Below are positions 17,585 through 27,521 of a stretch of DNA of 64,000 nucleotides, piece after piece. The notes under the pieces are model-generated. The model was given only the letters and a program-made list of their open reading frames with translations. It was not told the DNA's origin and did not search any database. Position numbers and translations under genes: made by a program. The stretch lies in contig NZ_CP047027.1 in the NCBI RefSeq assembly GCF_009797025.1, positions 3,348,001 to 3,412,000 on the forward strand. The letters are read 5' to 3'. Each line of letters begins with the position of its first letter. Position 1 is the stretch's first letter. The stretch comes from Cellulophaga sp. L1A9 (GTDB taxonomy: Bacteria; Bacteroidota; Bacteroidia; Flavobacteriales; Flavobacteriaceae).

Positions 17585-18610
17585 ATGGAAAAATTTGTAG
17601 ATAATGTGCGATTAAAGAACCTAAAAAAGCAATTGCAAATTAATGCTAATAAAGTTGTTAGTAAGAATAAACGTGCTTCAAGATTGGGCTTAGAGAGAGC
17701 TATTAAAACAGAATTAGCCCTAACACTAAATAATTTTATAAATCAAGAAGTTAAAAAAGTTTCAGTAAAAACATATGATTGGTATTTTTTTGATACTATA
17801 GGTAGTTTGCGTTGTTATAGAAATGACTTAAATAAAAATAGATATTTTATAGTTGATTATGTAAATGTTAATTTAGATGGTTTGGCGACTTTTGTTAGTC
17901 TAGAGCGCAAAAGAGAATTACCTATTTCAGATGAAGAAATAAAAAAACGAATATCTAGTTCTGCTGCAATTTTCGCAAAAATGCTTGAAGTTACTGTTAG
18001 TGAAAAAGAAGATGCTAAAATTTGGAAAGCTTACGATACCGTTGATGAATCAAAAATAATTATGGTTACTATTGGTATTCCTCTAGCTATAATCGGAGGT
18101 GTGGAACTTTTTCCTGCGCTAGTAGCAGAGGGTGAATTAATAGCTTCTTCTGTATCTTATATAAAAAATATGTTTTCTACCTATAATATGGGATTAACAT
18201 TGAATTCTAGTCTTCAAACGAGTTTAGCTTTTGGTTTTGGTGATGCTGCAGCTCAGTATGTGGGTAATGGTTTTGATTATACCAAGGTTGATCCATATAA
18301 AGCAGCAGTAACTGGAGTATTTAAGTTCAATCCGAGCTCAGTTTTATTAAGGTCTTCTATTTATTCCAGAAGCGATGAGAATTATATATTAAGATTCAGT
18401 AATCCTAATGCAGCTGCTGTTGATTTTACTTTTGGAATGTTGGGTGGAAGTGTAAATAAAACTATAGGAAGCTCTGGACTTATAGAGTTTAATAATAGTA
18501 TGGGTGGTTTTTTGACGCACACCATGAGATTAGGCGTTAACTCCACTAAAACAGCTACTGCCAAAAAGGTTAAAAGGGAAGTAGATACAAATCGTAAGTC
18601 GCATGAATAA
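17585..18610 (+). CDS. Uncharacterised protein with central hydrophobic segment
   Basis: A 341-residue protein without a recognised domain. The first ~150 residues are charged and Lys-rich (LKNLKKQLQINANKVVSKNK). A hydrophobic stretch IIMVTIGIPLAIIGGVELFPALVAEG lies near 160-185. It is followed by a Gly/Ala-rich region (GFGDAAAQYVGNGFDYTKVD) that reminds me of linker regions before toxin domains in Bacteroidota polymorphic toxins; that is only an impression. There is no signal peptide. The stop overlaps the next gene by 8 bp, so the two are translationally coupled. Confidence 0.6.
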   Translation: MEKFVDNVRLKNLKKQLQINANKVVSKNKRASRLGLERAIKTELALTLNNFINQEVKKVSVKTYDWYFFDTIGSLRCYRNDLNKNRYFIVDYVNVNLDGLATFVSLERKRELPISDEEIKKRISSSAAIFAKMLEVTVSEKEDAKIWKAYDTVDESKIIMVTIGIPLAIIGGVELFPALVAEGELIASSVSYIKNMFSTYNMGLTLNSSLQTSLAFGFGDAAAQYVGNGFDYTKVDPYKAAVTGVFKFNPSSVLLRSSIYSRSDENYILRFSNPNAAAVDFTFGMLGGSVNKTIGSSGLIEFNNSMGGFLTHTMRLGVNSTKTATAKKVKREVDTNRKSHE

Positions 18611-19013
18611 CTTTGAAAGTTTTCTTAACTCTAAAACTCCTTTAAAGTATATATTGTTATTTGCTATTATCTATGCTATTTATACTAATGGCAAAGAATA
18701 TTATCATTTCAATCTTTATACTGTATATGGAATAGCGGAGTGTACTGAAATTGAAATCCAAAATACAAATACTTATGCTGCTTATAAGTTTTATGTTGAT
18801 GGTAAAAGAATTAATGGCTCAATTCAATTAGGAAGTATAGTCTATCCAGGTTGGGTGGGCAAGCATTTTAAAGTGCAATACTCTAGCAAAGATCCAGAGA
18901 TTAATGAAATTCTTTTAGATAAACCAGTTTATGATACTGTGCGTATTAAAAAAGCTGGTTTTGTAATTAAGGTTCAGGAGAAGAAAGAAAAACGCAATCA
19001 GTTTCGAGATTAA
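18603..19013 (+). CDS. Uncharacterised single-pass membrane protein
   Basis: A 136-residue protein with one transmembrane segment near the N-terminus (LKYILLFAIIYAIYTNG, about 15-31) and a beta-rich remainder (AYKFYVDGKRINGSIQLG, VGKHFKVQYSSKDPEINE) that resembles small membrane-linked domains of the DUF3592 kind. It starts 8 bp inside the end of the preceding gene and is followed 27 bp later by a small membrane protein. Function unknown; it could be a partner or immunity factor for the upstream product, but nothing in the sequence proves that. Confidence 0.65.
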   Translation: MNNFESFLNSKTPLKYILLFAIIYAIYTNGKEYYHFNLYTVYGIAECTEIEIQNTNTYAAYKFYVDGKRINGSIQLGSIVYPGWVGKHFKVQYSSKDPEINEILLDKPVYDTVRIKKAGFVIKVQEKKEKRNQFRD

Positions 19014-19040
19014 TTAAAGTAATTTTAATAAGGAATAACT

Positions 19041-19220
19041 ATGAAAAAGTTGGTAATTAATTTAGTGGCATACGGTCCTGTAGTTGGGTATATTATCTAC
19101 TCAAGAGCCACTAACGTTCCGAATAGCGGTTTTAACTGGGTAGAGCTGGTGATAGTTATTCTTTTAGGGGTAGTGGGGAGTATGCTAGGGCAATACTTAA
19201 AACAGAAGTGGAAAGATTAA
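19041..19220 (+). CDS. Small two-pass membrane protein (59 residues)
   Basis: A 59-codon frame with ATG at 19041 and TAA at 19218-19220, preceded by AAGGA at a suitable distance. It has two hydrophobic segments (about 4-20, LVINLVAYGPVVGYIIY, and 34-50, VELVIVILLGVVGSMLG) and a basic end (KQKWKD). It lies 27 bp after the previous gene and a strong terminator follows, so it is the third gene of the module 17585-19220. No family is recognised. Confidence 0.65.
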   Translation: MKKLVINLVAYGPVVGYIIYSRATNVPNSGFNWVELVIVILLGVVGSMLGQYLKQKWKD

Positions 19221-19299
19221 GCCAATGAAAAAAAATACTGATTTACATAACGAATAATCAGTTTAGCTCTTTCTGGTATACTAATAGATTCGATAAAAA

Positions 19300-19331
19300 A
19301 AGAGCCTTTCATGTAAATGAAAGGCTCTTCT
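19300..19331. terminator. Bidirectional intrinsic terminator
   Basis: A 13-bp perfect stem AAGAGCCTTTCAT / ATGAAAGGCTCTT (19300-19312 / 19317-19329) with loop GTAA. It separates the three-gene module from the convergent 133-residue gene. Confidence 0.92.
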
Positions 19332-19334
19332 GTT

Positions 19335-19736
19335 TTATTTAGCTTTTACACGTCTTTTGATCCAAGCGAGTGCGTTATCAAATTCAATGAAAAATTTCAT
19401 GGAATTTTTGTAGAATAGCTTTTCTATTTTGAAATTATGCATATCAATCTCTTTAACAGAAACAACAGCAAATGCTTTTAAATTCTCAATTTCACGAATG
19501 TAGCTGTAAACGGTAGGGTCTAAAGCGTAAGAATTTTTTCGTAAACTTATGTATCCGAAGTTTTTTTCCCTAAAGTGTATTTCTGCAATTCCTATGATTT
19601 GATACGCTCTTTCTAAGGTGATGGTTGCTCCTTCGGTGAAAATAGCAACCATGTAGTCATCGTATACTTGAACCATGCCTGTCTCAAGATGATACTCTTG
19701 AACGATGACGGTTTTCTTCGATTGTTCAATACTCAT
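19335..19736 (-). CDS. Uncharacterised protein, possibly STAS/SpoIIAA-like
   Basis: A 133-residue soluble protein. The pattern of alternating strands and helices (MVAIFTEGATITLERAYQIIGIAE, AFAVVSVKEIDMHNFKIEKLFY) and the C-terminal FFIEFDNALAWIKRR look like flavobacterial STAS/SEC14-type small proteins, but no signature motif is decisive. It is a single gene; a terminator follows at 19331. The 250 bp upstream (19737-19985) hold nothing recognisable apart from its promoter region and the clpC terminator beyond. Confidence 0.6.
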   Translation of the reverse strand: MSIEQSKKTVIVQEYHLETGMVQVYDDYMVAIFTEGATITLERAYQIIGIAEIHFREKNFGYISLRKNSYALDPTVYSYIREIENLKAFAVVSVKEIDMHNFKIEKLFYKNSMKFFIEFDNALAWIKRRVKAK

Positions 19737-19985
19737 TCTTCGTATTTTAAATAGTGTGTCTCGCGGACGAAAATACTACTAAGCTTAAAACTGTTAAAAA
19801 ATAATAGATAAAGCGCTTATATATCGCTTAAGTAACTAAAGTTTATGAATATGGAAATGTTATTGAATGAAAACGATTACATTTTTTTTAGTTGCTAATT
19901 GTATTGTTGTAGTACTTTTTAAGTGTTTGATTATAGCCTTATTGTCCTAAATACCTTTCATATTTTTCTATCTCTAGTGAAAACA

Positions 19986-20014
19986 AAAAAAGAGAGCCAT
20001 TTGGCTCTCTTTTT
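19986..20014 (-). terminator. Intrinsic terminator of clpC
   Basis: The stem AGAGAGCC / GGCTCTCT (19991-19998 / 20003-20010), extended by A/T pairs, has a 4-nt loop and T-rich tracts on both strands, placed 20 bp after the clpC stop. Confidence 0.9.
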
Positions 20015-20033
20015 AATTGAATTTTAGAAGTTG

Positions 20034-22583
20034 TTATGCTTCAGATTCTTTTTTAGCTTTATCAATCTTTATAGTTAATTCATCTTTCTCTTCATCAAGA
20101 TCCATAAAAATAGTATCACCTTCTTGTAATTTAGAACTAACAATCTCTTCTGCTAATGCATCTTCAATGTACTTTTGAATAGCACGTTTTAATGGTCTAG
20201 CTCCGTATTGTTTGTCAAATCCTTTTTCAGCAATATAGTCTTTAGCTTTATCAGATAAGTTTAATTCATATCCTATATCCTTAATACGTAACAATAATTT
20301 ACGCAATTCAATATCAATAATTTTATGAATATCTTCTTTTTCTAACGGATTAAAAACAACGACATCGTCAATTCTATTTAAGAATTCTGGTGCGAATGCT
20401 TTTTTCAAGGCATTTTCTATCACACTTTTTTGGTGGCTGTCTGTTTGCGATTTCATTGCTGAAGTACCAAAACCAACACCTTGACCAAAATCTTTTAATT
20501 GACGTGCTCCAATATTGGAGGTCATGATGATAATGGTATTTCTAAAATCGATTTTACGGCCTAAGCTATCTGTTAGGAAGCCATCATCTAATACTTGAAG
20601 CATCATATTAAACACATCTGGATGCGCTTTTTCTACTTCATCTAGAAGAACTACAGCATAAGGCTTACGACGAACTTTTTCAGTCAACTGACCACCTTCT
20701 TCATAACCAACATATCCTGGAGGTGCTCCTACCAAACGGGAGATAGCAAATTTCTCCATGTATTCACTCATGTCAATACGAATCAATGCATCTTCAGAAT
20801 CGAATAATTCTTTAGCCAAAACTTTAGCCAATTGTGTTTTACCAACCCCTGTTTGGCCTAAGAAAATAAAGGATCCAATAGGCTTATTAGGGTCTTTTAA
20901 ACCTGCTCTATTTCTTTGTATCGCTTTCGCTACTTTAGCAACCGCTTCATCTTGACCGATTACATTGGCTTTAATAAGGTTAGGTAGCTCAAATAATTTA
21001 GTAATCTCCGTTTGCGCAATTCTATTTACAGGAATACCGCTCATCATAGAAACTACATCAGCAACATTTTCTTCGGTTACCGTTTCTCGGTGCAATTTGC
21101 TGTCTTCTTCCCATTTTTCTTGGGCTATTGCTAAGTCTTTTTCAATTTTCTTTTCGTCATCTCGTAATTTCGCAGCTTCCTCATAGCGTTGTTTTTTAAC
21201 TACGGTATTTTTAAGTTCACGAACATCTTCGAGCTGTTTTTCTAGCTCTAGAATTTGCTTAGGTACATCCATGTTTACAATATGAACACGAGAACCGGCT
21301 TCATCCAAAGCATCAATAGCTTTATCTGGAAGGAAACGATCTGTCATGTATCTATTGGTTAACTTTACGCAAGCAATAATCGACTCATCCGTATAAATTA
21401 CATTGTGATGGTCTTCGTATTTTCCTTTGATGTTTTTTAGTATTTCAATAGTTTCATCTACCGTAGTAGGTTCTACAATTACTTTTTGAAAACGACGCTC
21501 TAAAGCACCATCTTTTTCAATATACTGTCTGTATTCATCTAAGGTTGTAGCACCAATACATTGTATTTCTCCTCTGGCTAATGCTGGTTTAAACATGTTT
21601 GAAGCATCTAAACTTCCTGTTGCGCCACCTGCACCAACAATGGTATGAATTTCATCAATAAAAAGAATAATATCATCATTCTTTTCAAGTTCGTTCATGA
21701 CCGCTTTCATACGCTCTTCAAACTGCCCACGGTATTTTGTGCCCGCTACTAAAGAAGCTAAATCAAGGGTTACTACCCGTTTGTTGTAAAGTATTCTAGA
21801 AACCTTTTTGTTAATAATACGGAGTGCTAATCCTTCTGCGATAGCACTTTTACCAACTCCAGGCTCACCTATAAGTAAAGGATTGTTTTTCTTTCTTCTA
21901 CTTAAAATTTGAGAAACCCGTTCAATTTCTTTCTCTCTACCTACAACAGGGTCTAATTTATCCTCTTCGGCCATTTGCGTTAAATCGCGACCAAAATTAT
22001 CTAAAACAGGAGTTTTAGATTTTTTATTTCCTTTCTGACCCGTTGTTCCTCCGAAATTTCCTTCCTTACCTTCTGCTGCATCATCTGCATCATTAGGGAA
22101 AGATTCTGACGTTGGCGAATCTACATAATCATCATCACTTGTAATCATAGATTTGAATTGCTCTTTAACTCCATCATAGTCTACTTTCAATTTATGTAGC
22201 AATTTAGTCGTTGGGTCATTCTCATTTCTAAGAATGCATAACAATAAATGTGCTGTATTAATAGAAGAGCTTTGAAAAAGCTTTGCTTCTAAAAAAGTTG
22301 TTTTTAGTGCGCGTTCCGCCTGCCTAGTCAGGTGCAAATTCTTTTTATCTTTTTGCATTGGAGTCGCATTGGGGTTTGCGGGACTTAAAATTTCGACCTT
22401 TCTACGAAGGTGATTTAAGTCAACATCTAAAGCGTCAAGAATGCTAATTGCTTTTCCACTTCCATCACGCAATAGCCCAAGCATTAAATGCTCGGTACCG
22501 ATAAAATCGTGACCAAGTCGTAAAGCTTCTTCTTTACTATAAGCAATTACATCCTTTACTCTAGGTGAAAAATTATCATCCAT
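20034..22583 (-). CDS. clpC: ClpC-type ATP-dependent Clp protease ATP-binding subunit
   Basis: A Hsp100 unfoldase of 849 residues from the ATG at 22583 ([20 protein letters not shown]); the frame runs 17 codons further upstream but those residues are unlike the family. Clp_N repeats (about 1-145, [12 protein letters not shown]) are followed by AAA-1 with Walker [10 protein letters not shown], a UVR-like coiled segment ([19 protein letters not shown]), AAA-2 with GQTGVGKTQ, and a D2-small domain ([16 protein letters not shown]). It feeds substrates to ClpP. It is divergent from gyrA with a ~250-bp gap. Confidence 0.96.
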   Translation of the reverse strand: MDDNFSPRVKDVIAYSKEEALRLGHDFIGTEHLMLGLLRDGSGKAISILDALDVDLNHLRRKVEILSPANPNATPMQKDKKNLHLTRQAERALKTTFLEAKLFQSSSINTAHLLLCILRNENDPTTKLLHKLKVDYDGVKEQFKSMITSDDDYVDSPTSESFPNDADDAAEGKEGNFGGTTGQKGNKKSKTPVLDNFGRDLTQMAEEDKLDPVVGREKEIERVSQILSRRKKNNPLLIGEPGVGKSAIAEGLALRIINKKVSRILYNKRVVTLDLASLVAGTKYRGQFEERMKAVMNELEKNDDIILFIDEIHTIVGAGGATGSLDASNMFKPALARGEIQCIGATTLDEYRQYIEKDGALERRFQKVIVEPTTVDETIEILKNIKGKYEDHHNVIYTDESIIACVKLTNRYMTDRFLPDKAIDALDEAGSRVHIVNMDVPKQILELEKQLEDVRELKNTVVKKQRYEEAAKLRDDEKKIEKDLAIAQEKWEEDSKLHRETVTEENVADVVSMMSGIPVNRIAQTEITKLFELPNLIKANVIGQDEAVAKVAKAIQRNRAGLKDPNKPIGSFIFLGQTGVGKTQLAKVLAKELFDSEDALIRIDMSEYMEKFAISRLVGAPPGYVGYEEGGQLTEKVRRKPYAVVLLDEVEKAHPDVFNMMLQVLDDGFLTDSLGRKIDFRNTIIIMTSNIGARQLKDFGQGVGFGTSAMKSQTDSHQKSVIENALKKAFAPEFLNRIDDVVVFNPLEKEDIHKIIDIELRKLLLRIKDIGYELNLSDKAKDYIAEKGFDKQYGARPLKRAIQKYIEDALAEEIVSSKLQEGDTIFMDLDEEKDELTIKIDKAKKESEA

Positions 22584-22838
22584 ATATATTCCTTTCAACA
22601 TTAAAAATAGTAAATCTATCTCAAACAATAACAAATACTGTTCCTATATTCGATAAATAATACCTAATTGACGTAAAAAACAAAGATAATCCACTTAAGC
22701 CAATTCGTTTTATGAATAACGATATACTTTTTAATGTTGATAAATTCTTAAATAAACTATGAAAGAATTGTCTGGAAAGCTTCGATTTTCTGTATATTGG
22801 CATGTTTTTTAACCTAGTAAATAATATAAGATTTTAAA

Positions 22839-25373
22839 ATGGCAGAAGGAGAAAAATTAATTCCTATCAACATAGATGATGAAATGAAATCCGCTTACAT
22901 TGATTATTCAATGTCGGTCATTGTGTCACGTGCATTACCTGATGTTAGGGATGGTTTAAAACCAGTACATAGAAGAGTTTTATTTGGAATGTACGAATTA
23001 GGTGTTCGTTCAACAAGTGCTCATAAGAAATCTGCTCGTATTGTGGGTGAGGTTTTAGGTAAGTATCACCCGCACGGAGATACCTCTGTATATGACTCTA
23101 TGGTGCGTATGGCACAAGAATGGAGTTTGCGTTATATGCTTGTAGATGGCCAAGGTAACTTTGGTTCTATTGACGGCGATAGCCCTGCAGCAATGCGTTA
23201 TACTGAAGCACGTATGCGTAAAATTGCAGACGACATGTTGGCAGATATAGATAAGGATACTGTAGATCATCAGCTGAATTTTGATGATACATTAAAAGAA
23301 CCTAAAGTATTGCCAACCAGAATACCTAACTTATTGGTAAATGGAGCGTCTGGTATTGCAGTAGGTATGGCAACGAACATGCCGCCTCATAACTTATCTG
23401 AAGTTGTAGATGGTACCATTGCATATATTGAGAATAATGATATTGAGATAGATGAGTTAATTACCCATATTAAAGCGCCAGATTTCCCTACAGGAGGAAT
23501 TATCTACGGATATGATGGTGTTAAAGAAGCTTTTCATACGGGTAGAGGTCGTGTGGTTATGCGTGCTAAGGCTTCTTTTGAAGAAGTTCAAGGTCGTGAA
23601 TGTATCATCGTTACCGAAATTCCGTATCAAGTGAATAAGGCAGACATGATTAAAAAGACTGCTGATCTTGTTAACGAAAAGAAAATAGAAGGTATTTCTA
23701 CGATTAGAGATGAATCTGATAGAAACGGTATGCGTATCGTTTATATTATTAAAAGAGACGCCATTCCTAATATTGTTTTAAACACCTTATATAAGTATAC
23801 ATCTCTTCAAACTTCTTTCAGTGTAAATAACATTGCATTGGTCAATGGAAGACCTCAAATGTTGAATGTGAAAGAAATGATTCATTATTTCGTTGAGCAT
23901 AGACATGAGGTTGTTGTTCGTAGAACGGAATTTGAGTTAAAGAAAGCTGAAGATAGAGCACATATTTTAGAAGGACTTATTATAGCTTCGGATAATATTG
24001 ATGAGGTTATTGCAATTATTAGAGCATCTTCTAATGCAGATGAAGCTCGTGCAAACTTAATGGAGCGCTTTAAGCTGTCAGAAATTCAGGCTAAGGCAAT
24101 TGTTGAGATGCGTTTGCGTCAGTTAACAGGATTAGAGCAAGATAAATTACGTACAGAGTACGATGAAATATTAAAATTCATCGAAGATTTAAAAGATATT
24201 CTTGCGCGTAAAGAACGTAGAATGGAAATCATCAAAGAAGAATTAGCAGAAGTAAAAGCTAAATATGGTGATGAAAGACGTTCTGAAATTAACTTTGCTG
24301 GTGGAGATCTTAGTATGGAAGATATGATTCCTGATGAGCAAGTAGTGATTACTATTTCTCATGCTGGATATATTAAGAGAACAGCACTTTCAGAATATAA
24401 AACCCAAAATAGAGGAGGAGTTGGTCAAAAAGCATCATCTACACGTAATGAAGATTTCTTAGAACATTTATTTGTAGGTACCAACCACCAATACATGTTA
24501 TTCTTTACTCAAAAAGGAAAATGTTTCTGGATGCGTGTTTACGAGATTCCAGAAGGAAGTAAATCTTCTAAAGGTAGAGCTATTCAAAACTTGATTAGTA
24601 TAGAAAGTGATGATAAAGTAAAGGCATTCATCTGTACACAAGATTTAAAAGATGAAGAATATGTGAATAGTCACTATGTGATTATGGCGACTAAAAAGGG
24701 TATCGTTAAGAAAACATCGCTAGAACAATATTCTAGACCACGTCAAAACGGTATTAATGCTATTGGTATTAGAGAAGATGATGAGTTGTTAGAAGCAAAA
24801 CTTACCACAGGTACTAGTGAAATATTCCTAGGTCTTAAATCTGGTAAAGCAATTCGTTTTGAAGAAAGTAAAACAAGACCAATGGGTAGAAATGCTTCAG
24901 GGGTTAGAGGTATTACTTTAGCGAATGATGATGATGAGGTCATTGGAATGGTTTCTGTTCATAATCTTGAAGAAGAAATTTTAGTAGTTTCTGAAAAAGG
25001 ATATGGTAAGCGTTCAAGTATTGAAGACTATAGAATAACGAACAGAGGAGGTAAAGGCGTTAAGACAATTTCTATTACCGATAAAACTGGAGGTTTGGTC
25101 GCTATTAAAAACGTATCGGATTCTGATGATTTAATGATTATTAATAAATCTGGTATAGCAATCCGTATGAGTGTTGAAGATCTACGTGTTATGGGTAGAG
25201 CTACTCAAGGGGTTCGTTTAATTAATATAAAAGGTAAAGATTCTATCGCAGCTGTAGCAAAAGTTATGAAAGACGAAGACGCTGTAGATGAGTTGGAAGA
25301 GGGTAGTGACTTGACTGTGGATCCAGAGAATGGCACGGCAATTGATACTACAGATACTGAAACAGAAGAATAA
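22839..25373 (+). CDS. gyrA: DNA gyrase subunit A
   Basis: An 844-residue type IIA topoisomerase subunit. The active-site Tyr is Tyr121 ([10 protein letters not shown]). The quinolone-determining region reads [10 protein letters not shown], with Thr82 at the position of E. coli Ser83 and Asp86 at that of Asp87. The C-terminal beta-pinwheel contains repeated GxRGxxGV-type blades and the gyrA-box-like [10 protein letters not shown]. The acidic tail ([13 protein letters not shown]) is typical of Bacteroidota. A TPR gene follows 25 bp downstream. Confidence 0.97.
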   Translation: MAEGEKLIPINIDDEMKSAYIDYSMSVIVSRALPDVRDGLKPVHRRVLFGMYELGVRSTSAHKKSARIVGEVLGKYHPHGDTSVYDSMVRMAQEWSLRYMLVDGQGNFGSIDGDSPAAMRYTEARMRKIADDMLADIDKDTVDHQLNFDDTLKEPKVLPTRIPNLLVNGASGIAVGMATNMPPHNLSEVVDGTIAYIENNDIEIDELITHIKAPDFPTGGIIYGYDGVKEAFHTGRGRVVMRAKASFEEVQGRECIIVTEIPYQVNKADMIKKTADLVNEKKIEGISTIRDESDRNGMRIVYIIKRDAIPNIVLNTLYKYTSLQTSFSVNNIALVNGRPQMLNVKEMIHYFVEHRHEVVVRRTEFELKKAEDRAHILEGLIIASDNIDEVIAIIRASSNADEARANLMERFKLSEIQAKAIVEMRLRQLTGLEQDKLRTEYDEILKFIEDLKDILARKERRMEIIKEELAEVKAKYGDERRSEINFAGGDLSMEDMIPDEQVVITISHAGYIKRTALSEYKTQNRGGVGQKASSTRNEDFLEHLFVGTNHQYMLFFTQKGKCFWMRVYEIPEGSKSSKGRAIQNLISIESDDKVKAFICTQDLKDEEYVNSHYVIMATKKGIVKKTSLEQYSRPRQNGINAIGIREDDELLEAKLTTGTSEIFLGLKSGKAIRFEESKTRPMGRNASGVRGITLANDDDEVIGMVSVHNLEEEILVVSEKGYGKRSSIEDYRITNRGGKGVKTISITDKTGGLVAIKNVSDSDDLMIINKSGIAIRMSVEDLRVMGRATQGVRLINIKGKDSIAAVAKVMKDEDAVDELEEGSDLTVDPENGTAIDTTDTETEE

Positions 25374-25398
25374 ACACTAAATTAAAATTATAATAAAA

Positions 25399-26661
25399 AT
25401 GAAAACTAGATTATTTATAGCAGCGGCAATGTCTTGCACAATGGTAGCGTTCTCACAGAAGAACGAATTGAAAAGTGCGGAGAAAGCATTAAAAGCAGGT
25501 AGTGCTACAGAAGCTAAAACAGCATTAGACAGTGCATCTTCTCTAATAGATGGTGCAGATGCAAAGATGAAAGCACAGTTTCACTTCTTAAAAGGAGAAA
25601 CTTTTGCAATGCTTGCTAAAAAAGGAGATGCAAGTGCATTTAATACAGCAATTGAATCTTACAACGAGGCTATTGCAACAGAGGAAACTTCAGGGAAAGT
25701 AAAGTATACTCCAGAAGCGAAGCAGAAATTATCAGCAATGACTGCTGATTTAATTAATGCTGCGGTTGAAGATAACAACAATAAGAAATATAAGCCAGCA
25801 GCAGATAAATTGTATATGGGCTACAAATTGAGTCCAAAAGATACCGTTTATTTATATTATGCAGCAAGTAGTGCTGTGAATGGTGGTGAATATGAACAAG
25901 CTTTAAGTTACTACAACGAACTTAAAGATTTAGGATATGACGGCTCTGAAGTGAAGTATACGGCAGTTAATGTTGCTTCTGGTGAAACGGAAGAAATGGA
26001 TAAGACTCAAAGAGATCTTATGGTTAAATCTAAGACGTATAAGGATCCTAAAGAAGAAAAAAGTCCTTCTAAGAGTTCAGAAATTATTAAAAACATCGCG
26101 TTAATTTACACGCAATTAGGTCAAGATGATAAAGCTTTAGGTGCTTATAAAGATGCACGTGCAAATGATCCTGAAGATGTAAACTTAATTTTAAATGAAG
26201 CTAACCTTTATTTCAAATTAGGAGATAAAGATAAGTTTAAGTCTTTAATGGCAGAAGCTACAGCATTGCAACCAGATAACGCAGATTTGTTTTATAATAT
26301 AGGTGTTGTTAATATGGAGCAAGGTAATATTGAAGATGCTAGAGCGGCATATACAAGAGCTTTAGAGATTAACCCTGGTTATGTTAACGCACAATTAAAC
26401 CTTTCTACAACATATGTTAATGAAGGAAATGGTTTAATAGACGCTATGAATGCTTTAGGGAATTCTAGATCAGATATTGCAAAATATGACGAGCTTAAAA
26501 AGAAGAAAGATGGTTTGTTTCAAAAAGGAGCAGATATTTTAGAGCAAGCATTAAAATTAAATCCTGATAATCAAGGTATTTTAGAGCAATTAAAAAATAT
26601 CTACGGAGCATTAGGTGATAATGATAACTTCATGAGATTAAAGAAGTTGATAGGAGAATAA
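25399..26661 (+). CDS. Secreted tetratricopeptide repeat protein
   Basis: A 420-residue protein with a signal peptide (MKTRLFIAAAMSCTMVAFSQ) and TPR repeats throughout, clearest at ALIYTQLGQDDKALGAYKDARANDP and LFYNIGVVNMEQGNIEDARAAYTRALEINP. It is probably a periplasmic scaffold. It follows gyrA by 25 bp and ends at a strong terminator, so the two may be co-transcribed; the function is not known. Confidence 0.85.
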   Translation: MKTRLFIAAAMSCTMVAFSQKNELKSAEKALKAGSATEAKTALDSASSLIDGADAKMKAQFHFLKGETFAMLAKKGDASAFNTAIESYNEAIATEETSGKVKYTPEAKQKLSAMTADLINAAVEDNNNKKYKPAADKLYMGYKLSPKDTVYLYYAASSAVNGGEYEQALSYYNELKDLGYDGSEVKYTAVNVASGETEEMDKTQRDLMVKSKTYKDPKEEKSPSKSSEIIKNIALIYTQLGQDDKALGAYKDARANDPEDVNLILNEANLYFKLGDKDKFKSLMAEATALQPDNADLFYNIGVVNMEQGNIEDARAAYTRALEINPGYVNAQLNLSTTYVNEGNGLIDAMNALGNSRSDIAKYDELKKKKDGLFQKGADILEQALKLNPDNQGILEQLKNIYGALGDNDNFMRLKKLIGE

Positions 26662-26681
26662 TTCACGCTATCAAATAGTAT

Positions 26682-26716
26682 AAAAAAAGCCTTTACATTT
26701 TTGTAAAGGCTTTTTT
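26682..26716. terminator. Bidirectional intrinsic terminator
   Basis: A 14-bp stem AAAAAGCCTTTACA / TGTAAAGGCTTTTT (26684-26697 / 26702-26715) with a 4-nt loop, between the convergent TPR and NlpC/P60 genes. Confidence 0.92.
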
Positions 26717-26750
26717 GTTGGTGTAATTTAAAGAAATTAAAAATGCTACT

Positions 26751-27503
26751 TTAAAATATTTTCTTGATCACACGTAACTTGTGAGTGTATGTTTTAGATG
26801 TTGTATTGAAAATACCTGTGTGGTCTATTCGGTCTATTCGTACCGTTCCGCTAACGTGAATTACGTAGTTGTTTTGCATGATGAGCCCTACGTGATTTAT
26901 AATTCCTTCGTTGGTATCAAAAAAGGCCAAGTCACCGGGTTCACTTTCTTCAATAAAACTTAAAGCTTCACCTTGTGTTGCTTGTTGTCCAGGACTGCGT
27001 AGTAAATTGTGACCATTAATTTTATAAACCAATTGGGTAAAGCCGGCACTATCTATGCCAAATGGGGTCATGCCGCCCCATAAATATGGTGCATTTAAAT
27101 ACAATAGCGCCACTTCAATAAGTTTATTCTTCTCATTAGATTTTACGGTAGCACTCCCTTCAAAAGTATGTTGTAGTAGGCTGGCGTTACTTACTGTAGA
27201 GCCTATTACTATAGGAATTAACGTGTTTTCAGGGGATGCAACAAAAGAGACGAGATCATTAGAATACGCTGGATCATTAGTAGTGACAATCGCATTGTAC
27301 TCTTCTTCGGTAATCAATTTTAGTTGCAAGTTGCTCACCCAGCCTTCGCAACCATCATAAGCAATTCTTATTTTGCTCCAAAATTTACGAGTATCAATTA
27401 CTTTATAGTGATCACCATAAAGTAATTGACTTATTAATTCGCTGGTATCTTCAGGATTTAACCGAACAGGAACAACACTAAGAGGGCATATGCCGTATTG
27501 CAT
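26751..27503 (-). CDS. SH3 + NlpC/P60 (C40) protein with Ser at the catalytic Cys position
   Basis: A 250-residue cytoplasmic-looking protein: no signal peptide, an SH3-like N-terminal part (about 1-65, KVIDTRKFWSKIRIAYDGCEGWV) and an NlpC/P60 domain (about 125-250). The catalytic block that reads DCSGF in active family members is DSAGF here, with Ser152 (codon AGT) at the Cys position, while the later histidines NHVGLIM (His204) and VIHVSG (His216) remain. Family members cut peptidoglycan stem peptides; this one may be inactive, or use Ser, or bind only. It lies 18 bp after the thiolase gene. Confidence 0.88.
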   Translation of the reverse strand: MQYGICPLSVVPVRLNPEDTSELISQLLYGDHYKVIDTRKFWSKIRIAYDGCEGWVSNLQLKLITEEEYNAIVTTNDPAYSNDLVSFVASPENTLIPIVIGSTVSNASLLQHTFEGSATVKSNEKNKLIEVALLYLNAPYLWGGMTPFGIDSAGFTQLVYKINGHNLLRSPGQQATQGEALSFIEESEPGDLAFFDTNEGIINHVGLIMQNNYVIHVSGTVRIDRIDHTGIFNTTSKTYTHKLRVIKKIF

Positions 27504-27521
27504 GGTTTTGTTTGCTGAAAG

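Noticed and set aside
22584..22634. The upstream 17-codon extension of clpC
   Set aside because: The sequence is hydrophobic and unlike the family; the ATG at 22583 gives the standard ClpC N-terminus.
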